Positions 7,650-15,299 are shown, counted from the first letter of the stretch. The stretch: DNA of 35,676 nucleotides from Oscillospiraceae bacterium (GCA_900768245.1 CAAGCE010000151.1:1-35676); one strand, 5' to 3'. A program made the numbers and translations. Notes: a model not told the origin generated them from the sequence alone.

Positions 7650-7979
7650 TCAGCTGTCCTGCGGTTTTGGCTTAGGCTTTCTGCCTCGTTTTACCTTAGG
7701 TGCGTTGATGACAGCGGTTTTGGCTTCGGCAGCTTTTGCGGCGGAAGGCTCGGTCAGGCTGTATCTGTTCCAATGAGCTTCTTTTTGGTCGGTAAGACCC
7801 ATAAGATAGTCAATGCTTGTATCGTAAAAGCGGGCAAGGCGTTCCATAACTATAAGCGATGGTTCAAGCTCGCCTGTTTCATAGCGGGAGTAGGTTTGCT
7901 GGGTGCAGCCGAGATATTCGGCAAGGTTACGCTGATAAAGGTCATTATCTTCACGGAGCATTCTTATTCTGAGTCGCAT
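7650..7979 (-). CDS. XRE/Cro-C1 family helix-turn-helix regulator
   Basis: The ATG at 7979 (MRLRIRMLREDNDLYQRNLA) has GAGGTG six bases upstream; an in-frame GTG at 7988 is part of that site. The 109-residue protein has an N-terminal HTH of the HTH_3 type (residues 3-60: QRNLAEYLGCTQQTYSRYET, then LARFYDTSIDYLMGLTD). The C-terminal 45 residues are low complexity, Ala- and Lys-rich, and end in KRGRKPKPKPQDS, an AT-hook-like basic tail. It is monocistronic and flanked by a palindrome at 8019-8036 that could be its own operator. Targets are unknown. Confidence 0.9.
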   Translation of the reverse strand: MRLRIRMLREDNDLYQRNLAEYLGCTQQTYSRYETGELEPSLIVMERLARFYDTSIDYLMGLTDQKEAHWNRYSLTEPSAAKAAEAKTAVINAPKVKRGRKPKPKPQDS

Positions 7980-8018
7980 TATTATCACCTCAAGAATATT
8001 ATCGCATATTCTCTAAAC

Positions 8019-8036
8019 GTGTATGCGGTTATACAC
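8019..8036. promoter_or_regulatory. Palindrome upstream of the XRE gene, possible operator
   Basis: GTGTAT-GCGGTT-ATACAC is a perfect 6-6-6 inverted repeat about 40 bases before the regulator start codon, positioned for autoregulation. A related shorter palindrome ACACT-TATAC-AGTGT lies at 7620-7634 after the stop codon. Function is inferred from position only. Confidence 0.45.
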
Positions 8037-8083
8037 TGAAATCGAATAATACAATTATATCCAAGCCAGATGACAATTATGCG

Positions 8084-8113
8084 TAAAAAAATCACCGCAC
8101 GAAAAAGTGCGGC
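8084..8113 (-). terminator. Terminator of the small membrane protein gene
   Basis: Minus-strand GCCGCAC pairs with GTGCGGT around TTTTTC (8094-8113), followed by a run of T at 8085-8091. Confidence 0.85.
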
Positions 8114-8119
8114 AACAGC

Positions 8120-8425
8120 TTAAAAAACGATGTCCTTTTTTTCGATCTTGCTTTTCAGTACAGAAGAAGCAATGGCTGCAATAAGGAATAAAACAGTCGG
8201 AACGAGGTTTATTTTGTGCTTTTTTGTAGAAAGATAAACGGCTTTGGGGTTATCCTTTTTGCCGAGGGTGTAAAGCTCTGTCGGGATACCGTCGTCAACA
8301 ACGATAGTTGTCTGTTTCGGAGCGAATAACCTTGTGATAATGCTTGAAACCAGCATAGCCGCAGCACCTTTTAAAAAGGTGTCTCTCAATTCTCCGAGCA
8401 TTTCGGACATATTTTTGAGATCCAT
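8120..8425 (-). CDS. Small hypothetical membrane-associated protein
   Basis: The start is placed at the ATG at 8425 (MDLKNMSEMLGELRDTFLKG) because AAAGGACGG lies seven bases upstream; this gives 101 residues. No known family is recognised. An N-terminal amphipathic/hydrophobic helix (AAAMLVSSIITRLF, about 20-35) is followed by a polar beta-like middle (TTIVVDDGIPTELYTLGKK) and one strong membrane helix near 78-92 (LVPTVLFLIAAIASSVL) with a Lys-rich end. It has its own terminator. The neighbours give no functional hint. Confidence 0.75.
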   Translation of the reverse strand: MDLKNMSEMLGELRDTFLKGAAAMLVSSIITRLFAPKQTTIVVDDGIPTELYTLGKKDNPKAVYLSTKKHKINLVPTVLFLIAAIASSVLKSKIEKKDIVF

Positions 8426-8576
8426 TTTTAACCGTCCTTTCATATGCTGTGATAATAATATTTTACCACATTTTGCTCTGAATATCAAGGCTTATTGATG
8501 TGAGATACTGATTTCTTATGCATTGGCAAATTGCACGATATGATGACTATGTTTTTGTTTAAACTGCATATTGATT

Positions 8577-8605
8577 TTGCTTTGCAAATATCATACTCTT
8601 ATATA
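8577..8605 (+). promoter_or_regulatory. Possible promoter of a small RNA
   Basis: TTGCTT (8577-8582), 17 bases, TATATA (8600-8605). It is moderate in quality, but the spacing is ideal and it points at the structured segment ending in a terminator at 8717. Confidence 0.45.
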
Positions 8606-8611
8606 AAGAGA

Positions 8612-8717
8612 TGGTTCATTGATTTGAACAGCTCAAATGTTTGTCGCAGCCGGATATGCGACTAATAAATAGTCCGGTTCAAATTCTGCCTCGCTGTTTC
8701 AGTGGGGTTTTTGTTTT
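8612..8717 (+). ncRNA. Candidate structured small RNA with pseudoknot
   Basis: In this otherwise gene-free 570-base gap a run of consistent helices is visible on the plus strand. ATTTGAAC (8622-8629) pairs with GTTCAAAT (8677-8684). Inside, GTCGCA (8643-8648) pairs with TGCGAC (8657-8662), and the loop segment CCGGA (8650-8654) can pair with TCCGG (8673-8677), forming an H-type pseudoknot with an A/T-rich crossing loop. CCTCGCTG pairs with CAGTGGGG (8689-8707), followed by TTTTTGTTTT as a terminator. It is not a recognisable known family. No open reading frame with a ribosome binding site is seen on this strand. Confidence 0.5.
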
Positions 8718-8905
8718 ATGTTGGAGAGCCGATATTTTGTGGATTTTGAAACACATAATCGCATTAAGCGCAAAGCTGCCAAGGTATTAGCCTTATTGCA
8801 CAATAGTAATAAGAATTTTATATTTCCGAATGTTTTGGAAATCGAAAAGGCATTAAAAAGCCGTAATAATTCAACATAAGACAGGCATTGTTTTATTTGG
8901 AAAAG

Positions 8906-8996
8906 GTTCACAGCAAAAGAAACGACCGCGGCGGGACGCTATCTTTAAGTTTACAGCCAACTTCAAACCGCCGCCCTAATAAAAATAAAAAGAAAC
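8906..8996 (+). repeat. GC-rich dispersed module, copy 2
   Basis: Matches 4886-4972 in the same orientation: GTTCACAGCA, then GACCGCGGCGG, CGCTATC, GTTTACAGC, ACCGCCGCCCTAA, and an A-rich end AAGAAAC. Unlike copy 1 it is not enclosed by the AT-rich terminal inverted repeats. Confidence 0.7.
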
Positions 8997-9019
8997 ACCG
9001 CATTATATTCAAATGAAAA

Positions 9020-9056
9020 GGCACAATGCAAATTACAGTCTGCATTGTGCCTTGAT
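9020..9056 (-). terminator. Terminator of the metal ATPase operon
   Basis: GGCACAATGCA and TGCATTGTGCC pair perfectly over 11 bases (9020-9051). It is T-rich on both sides (TTTTC on the minus strand, TTGATTTTTT on the plus strand), so it may work bidirectionally. Confidence 0.85.
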
Positions 9057-9059
9057 TTT

Positions 9060-11624
9060 TTATTCTTTGTACTTTCTTGCTCTCATAGCATTGAGTATCG
9101 CTATCATTGAAACACCTACATCGCCGAATATTGCTACCCACATATTCGTAATGCCGAACGCTGTGAGGATAAGGATAAGCACCTTGACGCTAAGGGCAAA
9201 TATGATGTTCTGCTGTACTATTCCGTTTGTACGCTTTGAGATCTTTATCGCTTCATTTATCTTCGACGGTTCATCGGTCATAAGTACTACGTCTGCGGCT
9301 TCAATTGCTGCGTCTGAGCCTACACCGCCCATTGCAATGCCTATATCTGCTCGCATAAGTACAGGTGCATCGTTGATGCCGTCGCCGACAAAGGCTGTTT
9401 TTCCGCCGCCTGACATAATTTCTTCAATTGCCGATACCTTATCGACGGGGAGAAGCTCTGCTCTGTATTCGTCAATGCCAAGCTCTGCGGCTGCTGCTTC
9501 GGCTGAAGCTTTTCTGTCGCCTGTGAGCATAACTGTATGGATACCTGCTTTTTTAAGCTGTTCTATGGCTTTCTTTGAGTCGGGCTTTATTTTATCGGAA
9601 ATTCTGATATAGCCTGCGTATTTTCCGTCTGCGGCAATGTGGACTGCTGTGCCTGCGCCGCTTACACTTTCAACTACGCTTATGTTATAGTCTGCCATAA
9701 GCTTTGTATTGCCTGCAAGGACTGTTGCACCGTTTACCGATGCTTTTACGCCCTTGCCTGCTATCTCTTCTGCGGTTATCTCTTCGGAGATCTCGCCGCC
9801 GTAATACTTCATTATTGACAATGCGACAGGGTGGTTTGAGATGCTTTCCGCTGCTGCCGCAAGGCTCACAAGCTGCTGTTCGGTCATATTGACAGGCTTT
9901 ACTTCCGTTACTTCAAATGTGCCGCTTGTAAGTGTTCCTGTTTTATCGAATACAATGTTCGTGCATTTTGCAAGATCTTCAAAGCACACACCGCCCTTTA
10001 CAAGGACGCCTCTCTTGGATGCTCCGCCGATACCGCCGAAAAAGCTGAGAGGTACTGAAATGACCAATGCACACGGACAGGATACAACAAGGAATGAAAG
10101 GGCTCTGTACAGCCATTCTTTTGAAAATGCTCCGTTTATTATCATCGGTATTGCTGCAAGGAGGACTGCCGCCGCAACAACGCAGGGGGTATATACCTTT
10201 GCAAAACGTGTTATGAAGTTTTCAGCTCTTGCCTTTTTGGCTGCGGAATTTTCAACAAGTTCAAGTATCTTTGATACGGTGGATTCGCCGAACTCCTTTG
10301 TTACCTCTGCTTCGATAAGACCGCTGAGGTTCACGCTGCCGCTTAAAATCTCATCGCCCTGCTTAGCTGTGCGGGGGACGCTTTCGCCTGTGAGTGCTGA
10401 TGTATCGACAGATGATGAGCCGGAAACGATAATACCGTCAAGCGCAACCTTTTCGCCCGGTTTTACTACCATTATTTCACCGATGCTCACATCTTCGGGA
10501 GCACATTTTACTATATCGTCGCCACGCTTTATGTTTGCACTGTCGGGACGTATGTCCATAAGCTCGGAAATGCTCTTTCTTGAACGGCGCACGGCATAGC
10601 CCTGAAACATTTCGCCAAGCTGATAAAGGAACATTACCGCAACGCCCTCGGGGTATTCGCCTACAAAGAATGCGCCTACGGTAGCCAATGTCATAAGGAA
10701 GCATTCGTCAAAAGGCTGACCTTTGAAAATGTTCTTTACCGCACGGATAACTATTTCAGTGCCGATAATGGCATAAGCGGCAAGGAAAAGCCAGAGTGCA
10801 TAGGCTGTGTCACGGAATATCATACCTGCCGCAAAGATAACAGCCGTAACAATAAGACGTGCTATCATCATTTTCGGCATACCTTCGTCATCATCGGATC
10901 TTGCAGGCTTTGGAGCTTCGCCGTTTATAACGGTAACGTCAGGCTCGATAGTATTGACAAAGCCTGTTACCGCAGTAACTATGTTGTTACGCTTTCCGTC
11001 GGGGGCGATGGTCAATTTCAGCTTTTTGCTGAGGAAGTTGAATTCCGCACTTTCGACACCGTTCATCTTTTCGGCATAAAGACGTATTTTTTCTCCGCAT
11101 TCGGCACAGTCAAGATCCTGAAGAGTGAGGATAACTTCATTTGCGGACTTCTTTTCCTTTTCGCCAAGTACCTTAGGTGTAACATCAGGCTCAACAGAAA
11201 CGACAGTATCCTTTATTTCCTTTATGGCTTTTGTTTTGTCTGCGCCGTCTTTCAGAGTAACGGTAAGCTTTTTAGCCATAAAATTCATTTCGGATACGGC
11301 TACGGCAGGATTTTTTTCAACTGCCGAACGTACCTTTTCCGCACAGTTGGGGCAGTCAAGCTCTTCGAGATAAAATGTTACCGTGTCGGCTGCTTTTTCA
11401 TTTTTGGTTACAAGTGTGGGTACAACGTCGGGTTCTGTCTTTTTTATCATATCGCAGAGGTCGTTGAAAACTCCCTTTTCGTCTGCATTTTCATTTAAGC
11501 TTACTGTAAGCTTTTTTGTCATAAAATTCATCTGCGCTTCGGATACAAAGCTGTGCTTTTCAGCTGCCGAACGGATCTTTTCGGCACAATGAGGGCAGTC
11601 AAGTCCTTCAAGGTAAAGTTCCAT
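9060..11624 (-). CDS. Heavy-metal P1B-type ATPase (Zn/Cd/Pb exporter) with three HMA domains
   Basis: This 854-residue membrane pump exports divalent soft metals at the expense of ATP. Three N-terminal heavy-metal-associated domains each carry a CxxC in an acidic LDC context (LDCPHCAEK near residue 8, LDCPNCAEK near 88, LDCAECGEK near 168). The pump core follows: TGES actuator motif near 415 (DTSALTGESVPR), the CPC metal site in SCPCALVISVPLS, the phosphorylation motif DKTGTLT, and GDGINDAP in the nucleotide/hinge region. The last membrane helix has GDVGVS and NAMR, the Asp signature of P1B-2 Zn/Cd/Pb pumps (CadA/ZntA) rather than copper pumps. AAAGGACG precedes the ATG. It is the third gene of an operon with an ArsR/CadC-like repressor and a methyltransferase. 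Three HMA domains is more than the usual one or two. Confidence 0.96.
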   Translation of the reverse strand: MELYLEGLDCPHCAEKIRSAAEKHSFVSEAQMNFMTKKLTVSLNENADEKGVFNDLCDMIKKTEPDVVPTLVTKNEKAADTVTFYLEELDCPNCAEKVRSAVEKNPAVAVSEMNFMAKKLTVTLKDGADKTKAIKEIKDTVVSVEPDVTPKVLGEKEKKSANEVILTLQDLDCAECGEKIRLYAEKMNGVESAEFNFLSKKLKLTIAPDGKRNNIVTAVTGFVNTIEPDVTVINGEAPKPARSDDDEGMPKMMIARLIVTAVIFAAGMIFRDTAYALWLFLAAYAIIGTEIVIRAVKNIFKGQPFDECFLMTLATVGAFFVGEYPEGVAVMFLYQLGEMFQGYAVRRSRKSISELMDIRPDSANIKRGDDIVKCAPEDVSIGEIMVVKPGEKVALDGIIVSGSSSVDTSALTGESVPRTAKQGDEILSGSVNLSGLIEAEVTKEFGESTVSKILELVENSAAKKARAENFITRFAKVYTPCVVAAAVLLAAIPMIINGAFSKEWLYRALSFLVVSCPCALVISVPLSFFGGIGGASKRGVLVKGGVCFEDLAKCTNIVFDKTGTLTSGTFEVTEVKPVNMTEQQLVSLAAAAESISNHPVALSIMKYYGGEISEEITAEEIAGKGVKASVNGATVLAGNTKLMADYNISVVESVSGAGTAVHIAADGKYAGYIRISDKIKPDSKKAIEQLKKAGIHTVMLTGDRKASAEAAAAELGIDEYRAELLPVDKVSAIEEIMSGGGKTAFVGDGINDAPVLMRADIGIAMGGVGSDAAIEAADVVLMTDEPSKINEAIKISKRTNGIVQQNIIFALSVKVLILILTAFGITNMWVAIFGDVGVSMIAILNAMRARKYKE

Positions 11625-11663
11625 AGAATTCGCGTCCTTTCTGAAAAATACTTTCTGTATTTG

Positions 11664-12290
11664 CTATCTTTTTTCTATAACAGCATAAGCGTTTGGAACA
11701 AGTCCGCTGATAACTCTCATTCTGAGTCTTGCGGAAACGCCGCTTTCTTCAATTGAGTTCCTGAGCAGTTCATAATAGCTGTCGGCACTGTAATTAGCTT
11801 TGGGGTCAAAGCCAAGCAGCTTGTAAAGCCTTATCATTGTCATAGGTCTGCTGACGCTTTTTATTGTAATAAAGGTTGGGACGATAAGCTTTCCGTGCGG
11901 TTTCAGCACACGCAGAAGCTCATGTATCGCTTTCTGCGGTTCATCAAGAAGATGAAGAACATTTGCGGCAATAACTGCATCATATGTTTCGTCGGGGTCT
12001 TTAAGGTCAAATATATTCCGCTCTTCAAATGTGATATTTGTTATTCCTTTTGCCCTGCATTTTTTCTCTGCCTGTTCAAGCATTTTTATTGATAAGTCTG
12101 TGCAGGTTATTTCGGAAGCTTTATCGGAAACGGCTATTGATATTTCACCTGTGCCTGCGGCACATTCAAGCACCTTTGCACCCTGCGGAACAAGGTAATG
12201 GGAATAGCCGAGCATTTTGTCATAAACTTTTTTGTTAAGACTTTCGGAAAAATCGTAAAGGGGAGCGATCTTATCCCAGAATGTTTTCAT
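11664..12290 (-). CDS. Class I SAM-dependent methyltransferase (UbiE-like)
   Basis: This 208-residue cytoplasmic protein has a Rossmann-type SAM-binding fold. Motif I is VLECAAGTGEISIAV near residue 40, the acidic residue of motif II lies in CTDLSIKMLEQAEKKC near 64, and EERNIFDLKD and DAVIAANVLHLLDEP form the following motifs. The closest general resemblance is to UbiE/Coq5-type and phospholipid methyltransferases. It lacks the conserved Cys set of ArsM arsenite methyltransferases, so I do not call it that. It sits 20 bases after the repressor gene and 39 bases before the metal pump gene, so it is part of the metal-induced operon. Its substrate is unknown. Confidence 0.9.
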   Translation of the reverse strand: MKTFWDKIAPLYDFSESLNKKVYDKMLGYSHYLVPQGAKVLECAAGTGEISIAVSDKASEITCTDLSIKMLEQAEKKCRAKGITNITFEERNIFDLKDPDETYDAVIAANVLHLLDEPQKAIHELLRVLKPHGKLIVPTFITIKSVSRPMTMIRLYKLLGFDPKANYSADSYYELLRNSIEESGVSARLRMRVISGLVPNAYAVIEKR

Positions 12291-12310
12291 AAACTGTCAT
12301 CCTTTCGTAG

Positions 12311-12682
12311 TTATTCCATAATGTGTTCAAAAGCCTGATCGAATATATTCTGGATATGGTCATCGGCGAGGGAATAATAAACTGTTTTGCCGTCACGGCG
12401 GTATTTTACCAGACGTGCCTGTTTGAGAACTCTCAGCTGGTGGGAAATTGCGGACTGGGTCATATTCAGCACAGCCGCAATGTCGCATACGCACATTTCA
12501 CTTTCAAATAATGCACATATGATACGAACTCTTGTTGAATCACCGAACACCTTGAAAAGCTCGGCAACGTCATAAAGAAGCTCTTCATCGGGCAGCTTTG
12601 CTATTACTTCATTTACTATATCGTTGTGGATACATTCATCGTCACAATTGACAAGGTTTTCGTTCTGTATATTTTCAGTCAT
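12311..12682 (-). CDS. ArsR/SmtB family metal-sensing repressor (CadC-like)
   Basis: At 123 residues this is a typical winged-helix metal-responsive repressor. The recognition region is VFGDSTRVRIICALFESEM then NMTQSAISHQLRVLKQARLV, followed by the beta-wing KYRRDGKTVYYSL. The Cys pair in MCVCDIA (about residues 64 and 66) together with two N-terminal Cys in NCDDECIH (13 and 17) matches the alpha3N sensing site of CadC, which binds Cd2+, Pb2+ or Bi3+. The C-terminal DDHIQNIFDQAFEHI could contribute an alpha5 zinc site. It is the first gene of the operon, and a palindrome matching this family's operator overlaps the transcription start. Confidence 0.95.
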   Translation of the reverse strand: MTENIQNENLVNCDDECIHNDIVNEVIAKLPDEELLYDVAELFKVFGDSTRVRIICALFESEMCVCDIAAVLNMTQSAISHQLRVLKQARLVKYRRDGKTVYYSLADDHIQNIFDQAFEHIME

Positions 12683-12711
12683 TTGATTACCTCACTTATT
12701 ATGGTTGTTTG

Positions 12712-12737
12712 TACATATGAACTATTGTTCATATGTA
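12712..12737. promoter_or_regulatory. ArsR/CadC-type operator
   Basis: TACATATGAAC and GTTCATATGTA form a perfect 11-base inverted repeat with a TATT centre, closely resembling known SmtB/ArsR-family operators with a TGAAC-GTTCA core. It lies immediately downstream of the -10 element of the operon promoter, so a bound repressor would block transcription until metal binds. Confidence 0.85.
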
Positions 12738-12764
12738 TTATACTTTATATGACACTAACATTAA
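12737..12764 (-). promoter_or_regulatory. Promoter of the metal resistance operon
   Basis: Minus-strand TTAATG (12759-12764), 16 bases, TATAAT (12737-12742). It abuts the operator palindrome. Confidence 0.7.
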
Positions 12765-12909
12765 ACTGCATATGATAGATAAAATATGTACATATAATTA
12801 ACATGTGTATAATAATGGATATGGAAAATAAGGGATATGTGCATCTCCGCAGTCAATGATATAATCTGTCATTAAAGTTGCGAAAATTATTAATAATATT
12901 ATGGTATTA

Positions 12910-13090
12910 TTAAGGAAGTACTGATTAAATCTGGTGCACATATTGCGCCGTCAGATTTTTTGTCAGATTGTATGAAAGCGACGCAGGAATACTGTATGTC
13001 TTTCAAGGAGCTTGAATGCAAGATGACAAAAAAGATGCAAGCAAGATGTGTGCCAAATCGTCAGATGCGATTTAATCAGTGCTTCCTTAA
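12910..13090. repeat. MITE-like element with 22-base terminal inverted repeats
   Basis: Positions 12910-12931 and 13069-13090 are inverted repeats with one mismatch; both outer ends are TTAAGGAAG. The ends begin with the palindrome TTAA, which could be the duplicated target. Inside the left arm AAATCTG (12927-12933) pairs with CAGATTT (12952-12958), followed by T's, a terminator-like hairpin. The 181-base element has no coding capacity and lies directly upstream of the CPBP-like gene. Confidence 0.8.
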
Positions 13091-13130
13091 GCTATAAATA
13101 CACAAAAATCTGCGTCGGAGGTGCTGAAAT

Positions 13131-14309
13131 ATGGCGACAGCGATAGATAACATAAAAGAACACGAAAAACACGGCAGCAAAACAGCAGATGACCGCTTTA
13201 ACTGGCGTTATCAGGATAAAACCTATAATGAGCTTTTTAAAAAATGGAGAAAGCAGACAAAGGATTCCGTTGGATTTTATTATGCCGATAACCCTAATGA
13301 GCTTACTTATCAGGACGGTGTCGGCTTTGTAAAGGACTACCCTGAGGCAGCTGAGGCAAACAGCCTCCGCCGTGTATATAATGTGCTTGGCATTTCCCTT
13401 ATGCTTTTTACTCTTATGGATATAATATATATGTATGTTTTCCCGATGGTGCTGGGAAAGCTGGGGCTTGATATTTACTGTGACTTTTTCGGAAGAAAGC
13501 TTTACGGCAATGACTGGCTCATTCTGTCGCTCAGCCTTATTACAGAGGTAGCAAAGCGTATTTTCCCTTTTGTTTTTTGCTATAAGTTCCTGCATATGCC
13601 CGCAAAGGTAATGCTCCCTACCAAAATAATAAACAAGGAGCTTTTCAGGGCGGCTGTTCCTGCAATGTGTCTTGTGGCAGGGGTATGTGCCGCTGTTTCG
13701 GGTGTTTACAACTGGATACTTGGGGGGGTCCATATTGAGCCTGTTATTACGGCACACCTTCCCGACAGCAGGTATGCGGTCGCAGCTTACATTATTTTAA
13801 ATGTGCTGATAGTTCCTGCGATAAGTGAGTTTTGTGCAAGGGGAGTAATTCTTCAGCTCCTGCGCCAGTTCGGTGACGGCTCGGCAATAATCATAACAGC
13901 TCTTATAATATCCTGCCTTTCATATAATATAAGTCAGTTCTGCTATATTTTCATTACAGCTGTCGTTATCGGATATTTTACCGTCCGCACGGGTTCGGTC
14001 ATCACGGCTGTGCTTATGAGGATAGTGAACCGTGTTATTGTTTACGGTATTTATGCCGCAGGCAATTTTACCGATGAGGCATACAGCGGCGTTCTTGTTA
14101 TGGCAGCGATATTCATTCTTGTAATGTTCGGTCTTGTATATATGATATGGTTTATGCTTCGCCGCAGCGACAAGCTTGGAATGTCCTTCCGTTCAAGATA
14201 CCTTAGGTTTGTTCAGAAGTGTACTGCCGCATTTACAAGCGTTCCTATGGTAATTTGGTCCTGCTCAGTCGTTATAATGACTGTACTTAATCTTAAACTG
14301 AACTTTTAA
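13131..14309 (+). CDS. CPBP-family (CAAX protease-like) membrane protein, degenerate motifs
   Basis: This 392-residue protein starts with an 85-residue charged cytoplasmic region followed by about eight membrane helices. The C-terminal half has the layout of the CPBP/Abi intramembrane protease family: EFCARGVILQLLRQFGD corresponds to the EExxxR motif and SQFCYIFITAVVIGYFTVRT followed by GSVITAVLMRIVNR to the later motifs. Key residues are changed: the second Glu of EE is Phe, the first catalytic His is Asn (SYNISQ), and the last His is Arg (MRIVNR). It is therefore probably not a protease. GGAGGTG precedes the ATG. It ends 14 bases before tadA and likely heads that operon. Function is unknown. 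Confidence 0.85.
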   Translation: MATAIDNIKEHEKHGSKTADDRFNWRYQDKTYNELFKKWRKQTKDSVGFYYADNPNELTYQDGVGFVKDYPEAAEANSLRRVYNVLGISLMLFTLMDIIYMYVFPMVLGKLGLDIYCDFFGRKLYGNDWLILSLSLITEVAKRIFPFVFCYKFLHMPAKVMLPTKIINKELFRAAVPAMCLVAGVCAAVSGVYNWILGGVHIEPVITAHLPDSRYAVAAYIILNVLIVPAISEFCARGVILQLLRQFGDGSAIIITALIISCLSYNISQFCYIFITAVVIGYFTVRTGSVITAVLMRIVNRVIVYGIYAAGNFTDEAYSGVLVMAAIFILVMFGLVYMIWFMLRRSDKLGMSFRSRYLRFVQKCTAAFTSVPMVIWSCSVVIMTVLNLKLNF

Positions 14310-14323
14310 GGATACATTATAAT

Positions 14324-15298
14324 ATGTATAGTGATGAATTTTATATGGGCAGGGCTATTGAGCTTGCCAAGACTGCCGCAGACGAGGGAGAAGCTCCTGT
14401 CGGTGCTGTTGTGGTGCGGCTGTCTGACGGAAAAATAGTGGGCGAGGGGAGAAATTTCAGAGAAAAATGCCGTACCGCTCTCGGTCATGCTGAAATATCG
14501 GCTATTGACGATGCCTGCAAAAGACTTGGCGGCTGGCGGCTTTCGGGGTGTGTGCTTTATGTTACTCTTGAACCCTGTCCTATGTGCGCAGGCGCAATAA
14601 TAAATGCAAGGCTTGACAGAGTTGTTTTCGGCGCATATGACAGCAAAAACGGTTCGGTCGGCTCCGCTGCAAATCTTTTTGAGATGCCTTACAGCCATAA
14701 GCCACGGGTAACGGCAGGCGTTATGGAAGAGCAATGCAGTGCAATGCTGAAAAATTTTTTCGGGTCATTAAGGAGCAAAAGAAAAATGAGTGGTGTTAAG
14801 CTTATACGGGTCGAAACAGATGAACAGATAGCTGCCGCTGCCGCTATTGCGGACGAGATATGGCACGAATGGTTCCCGGGAATACTCACGGTCGGACAGA
14901 TAGATTATATGGTGGACAAGTTCCAGTCCGTTCACGCTATGACAGATCAGATAAGAAACAGCGGCTACAAGTATTTCTTTATACATCACGGCGGAAAGCA
15001 TATCGGCTATACCGCAATACATCACGAAGCTGACGGCAGGCTTTTCCTCTCAAAAATATATATCAAAAAGGAATACAGGGGAAAAGGCTATGCTTCCGAT
15101 ACATTCAGGCTCCTCAAAGAATACTGCCGTGAAAACGGACTTCACGCAATATGGCTCACCGTAAACAAGCACAATGACAACTCAATAGCCGTATACAAAA
15201 AGACAGGCTTCAAGCTTATCGGCGAAGATGTTACCGACATCGGAAACGGCTATGTTATGGACGATTATTTATTACAGCTTGATTTGGAGGACAAATAA
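14324..15298 (+). CDS. tadA: tRNA adenosine deaminase fused to a GNAT acetyltransferase
   Basis: Residues 1-150 are a complete TadA, which converts A34 to inosine in the tRNA-Arg(ACG) wobble position. The zinc/catalytic motifs are HAEISAIDDA (near 55) and PCPMCAGAI (near 86), and the C-terminal helix is present (MPYSHKPRVTAGVMEEQCSA). After SLRSKRK the frame runs without a stop into a GNAT domain (about 160-320) with KIYIKKEYRGKGYASD as the acetyl-CoA motif and NKHNDNSIAVYKKTGFKLIG near the end. TadA alone is usually about 150-160 residues, so the rest is a real extension. AAGGATA lies before the ATG, and the next gene begins two bases after the stop. The substrate of the GNAT part is unknown. 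Confidence 0.93.
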   Translation: MYSDEFYMGRAIELAKTAADEGEAPVGAVVVRLSDGKIVGEGRNFREKCRTALGHAEISAIDDACKRLGGWRLSGCVLYVTLEPCPMCAGAIINARLDRVVFGAYDSKNGSVGSAANLFEMPYSHKPRVTAGVMEEQCSAMLKNFFGSLRSKRKMSGVKLIRVETDEQIAAAAAIADEIWHEWFPGILTVGQIDYMVDKFQSVHAMTDQIRNSGYKYFFIHHGGKHIGYTAIHHEADGRLFLSKIYIKKEYRGKGYASDTFRLLKEYCRENGLHAIWLTVNKHNDNSIAVYKKTGFKLIGEDVTDIGNGYVMDDYLLQLDLEDK

Positions 15299-15299
15299 A

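Noticed and set aside
8640..8700. Possible tRNA 3' half because of a GGTTCAAAT-like T loop
   Set aside because: The flanking bases do not form a five-pair T stem and no acceptor or CCA end fits; the helices instead make a pseudoknot.
8699..8911. Minus-strand 70-residue ORF in the gap before the ATPase terminator
   Set aside because: No ribosome binding site, no recognisable family, and it overlaps the plus-strand terminator and the GC-rich repeat.
11664..12290. ArsM-type arsenite methyltransferase
   Set aside because: The conserved cysteines of ArsM are absent; the protein is a generic UbiE-like methyltransferase.
12785..12815. Second ArsR-type operator (TACATATAATTAACATGTGTA)
   Set aside because: It is only a partial palindrome without the TGAAC/GTTCA core, so it is not convincing beside the perfect site at 12712-12737.
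13092..13757. Minus-strand ORF of 221 residues opposite the CPBP-like gene
   Set aside because: Shadow of the real plus-strand gene, which has a strong ribosome binding site and membrane-protein composition.
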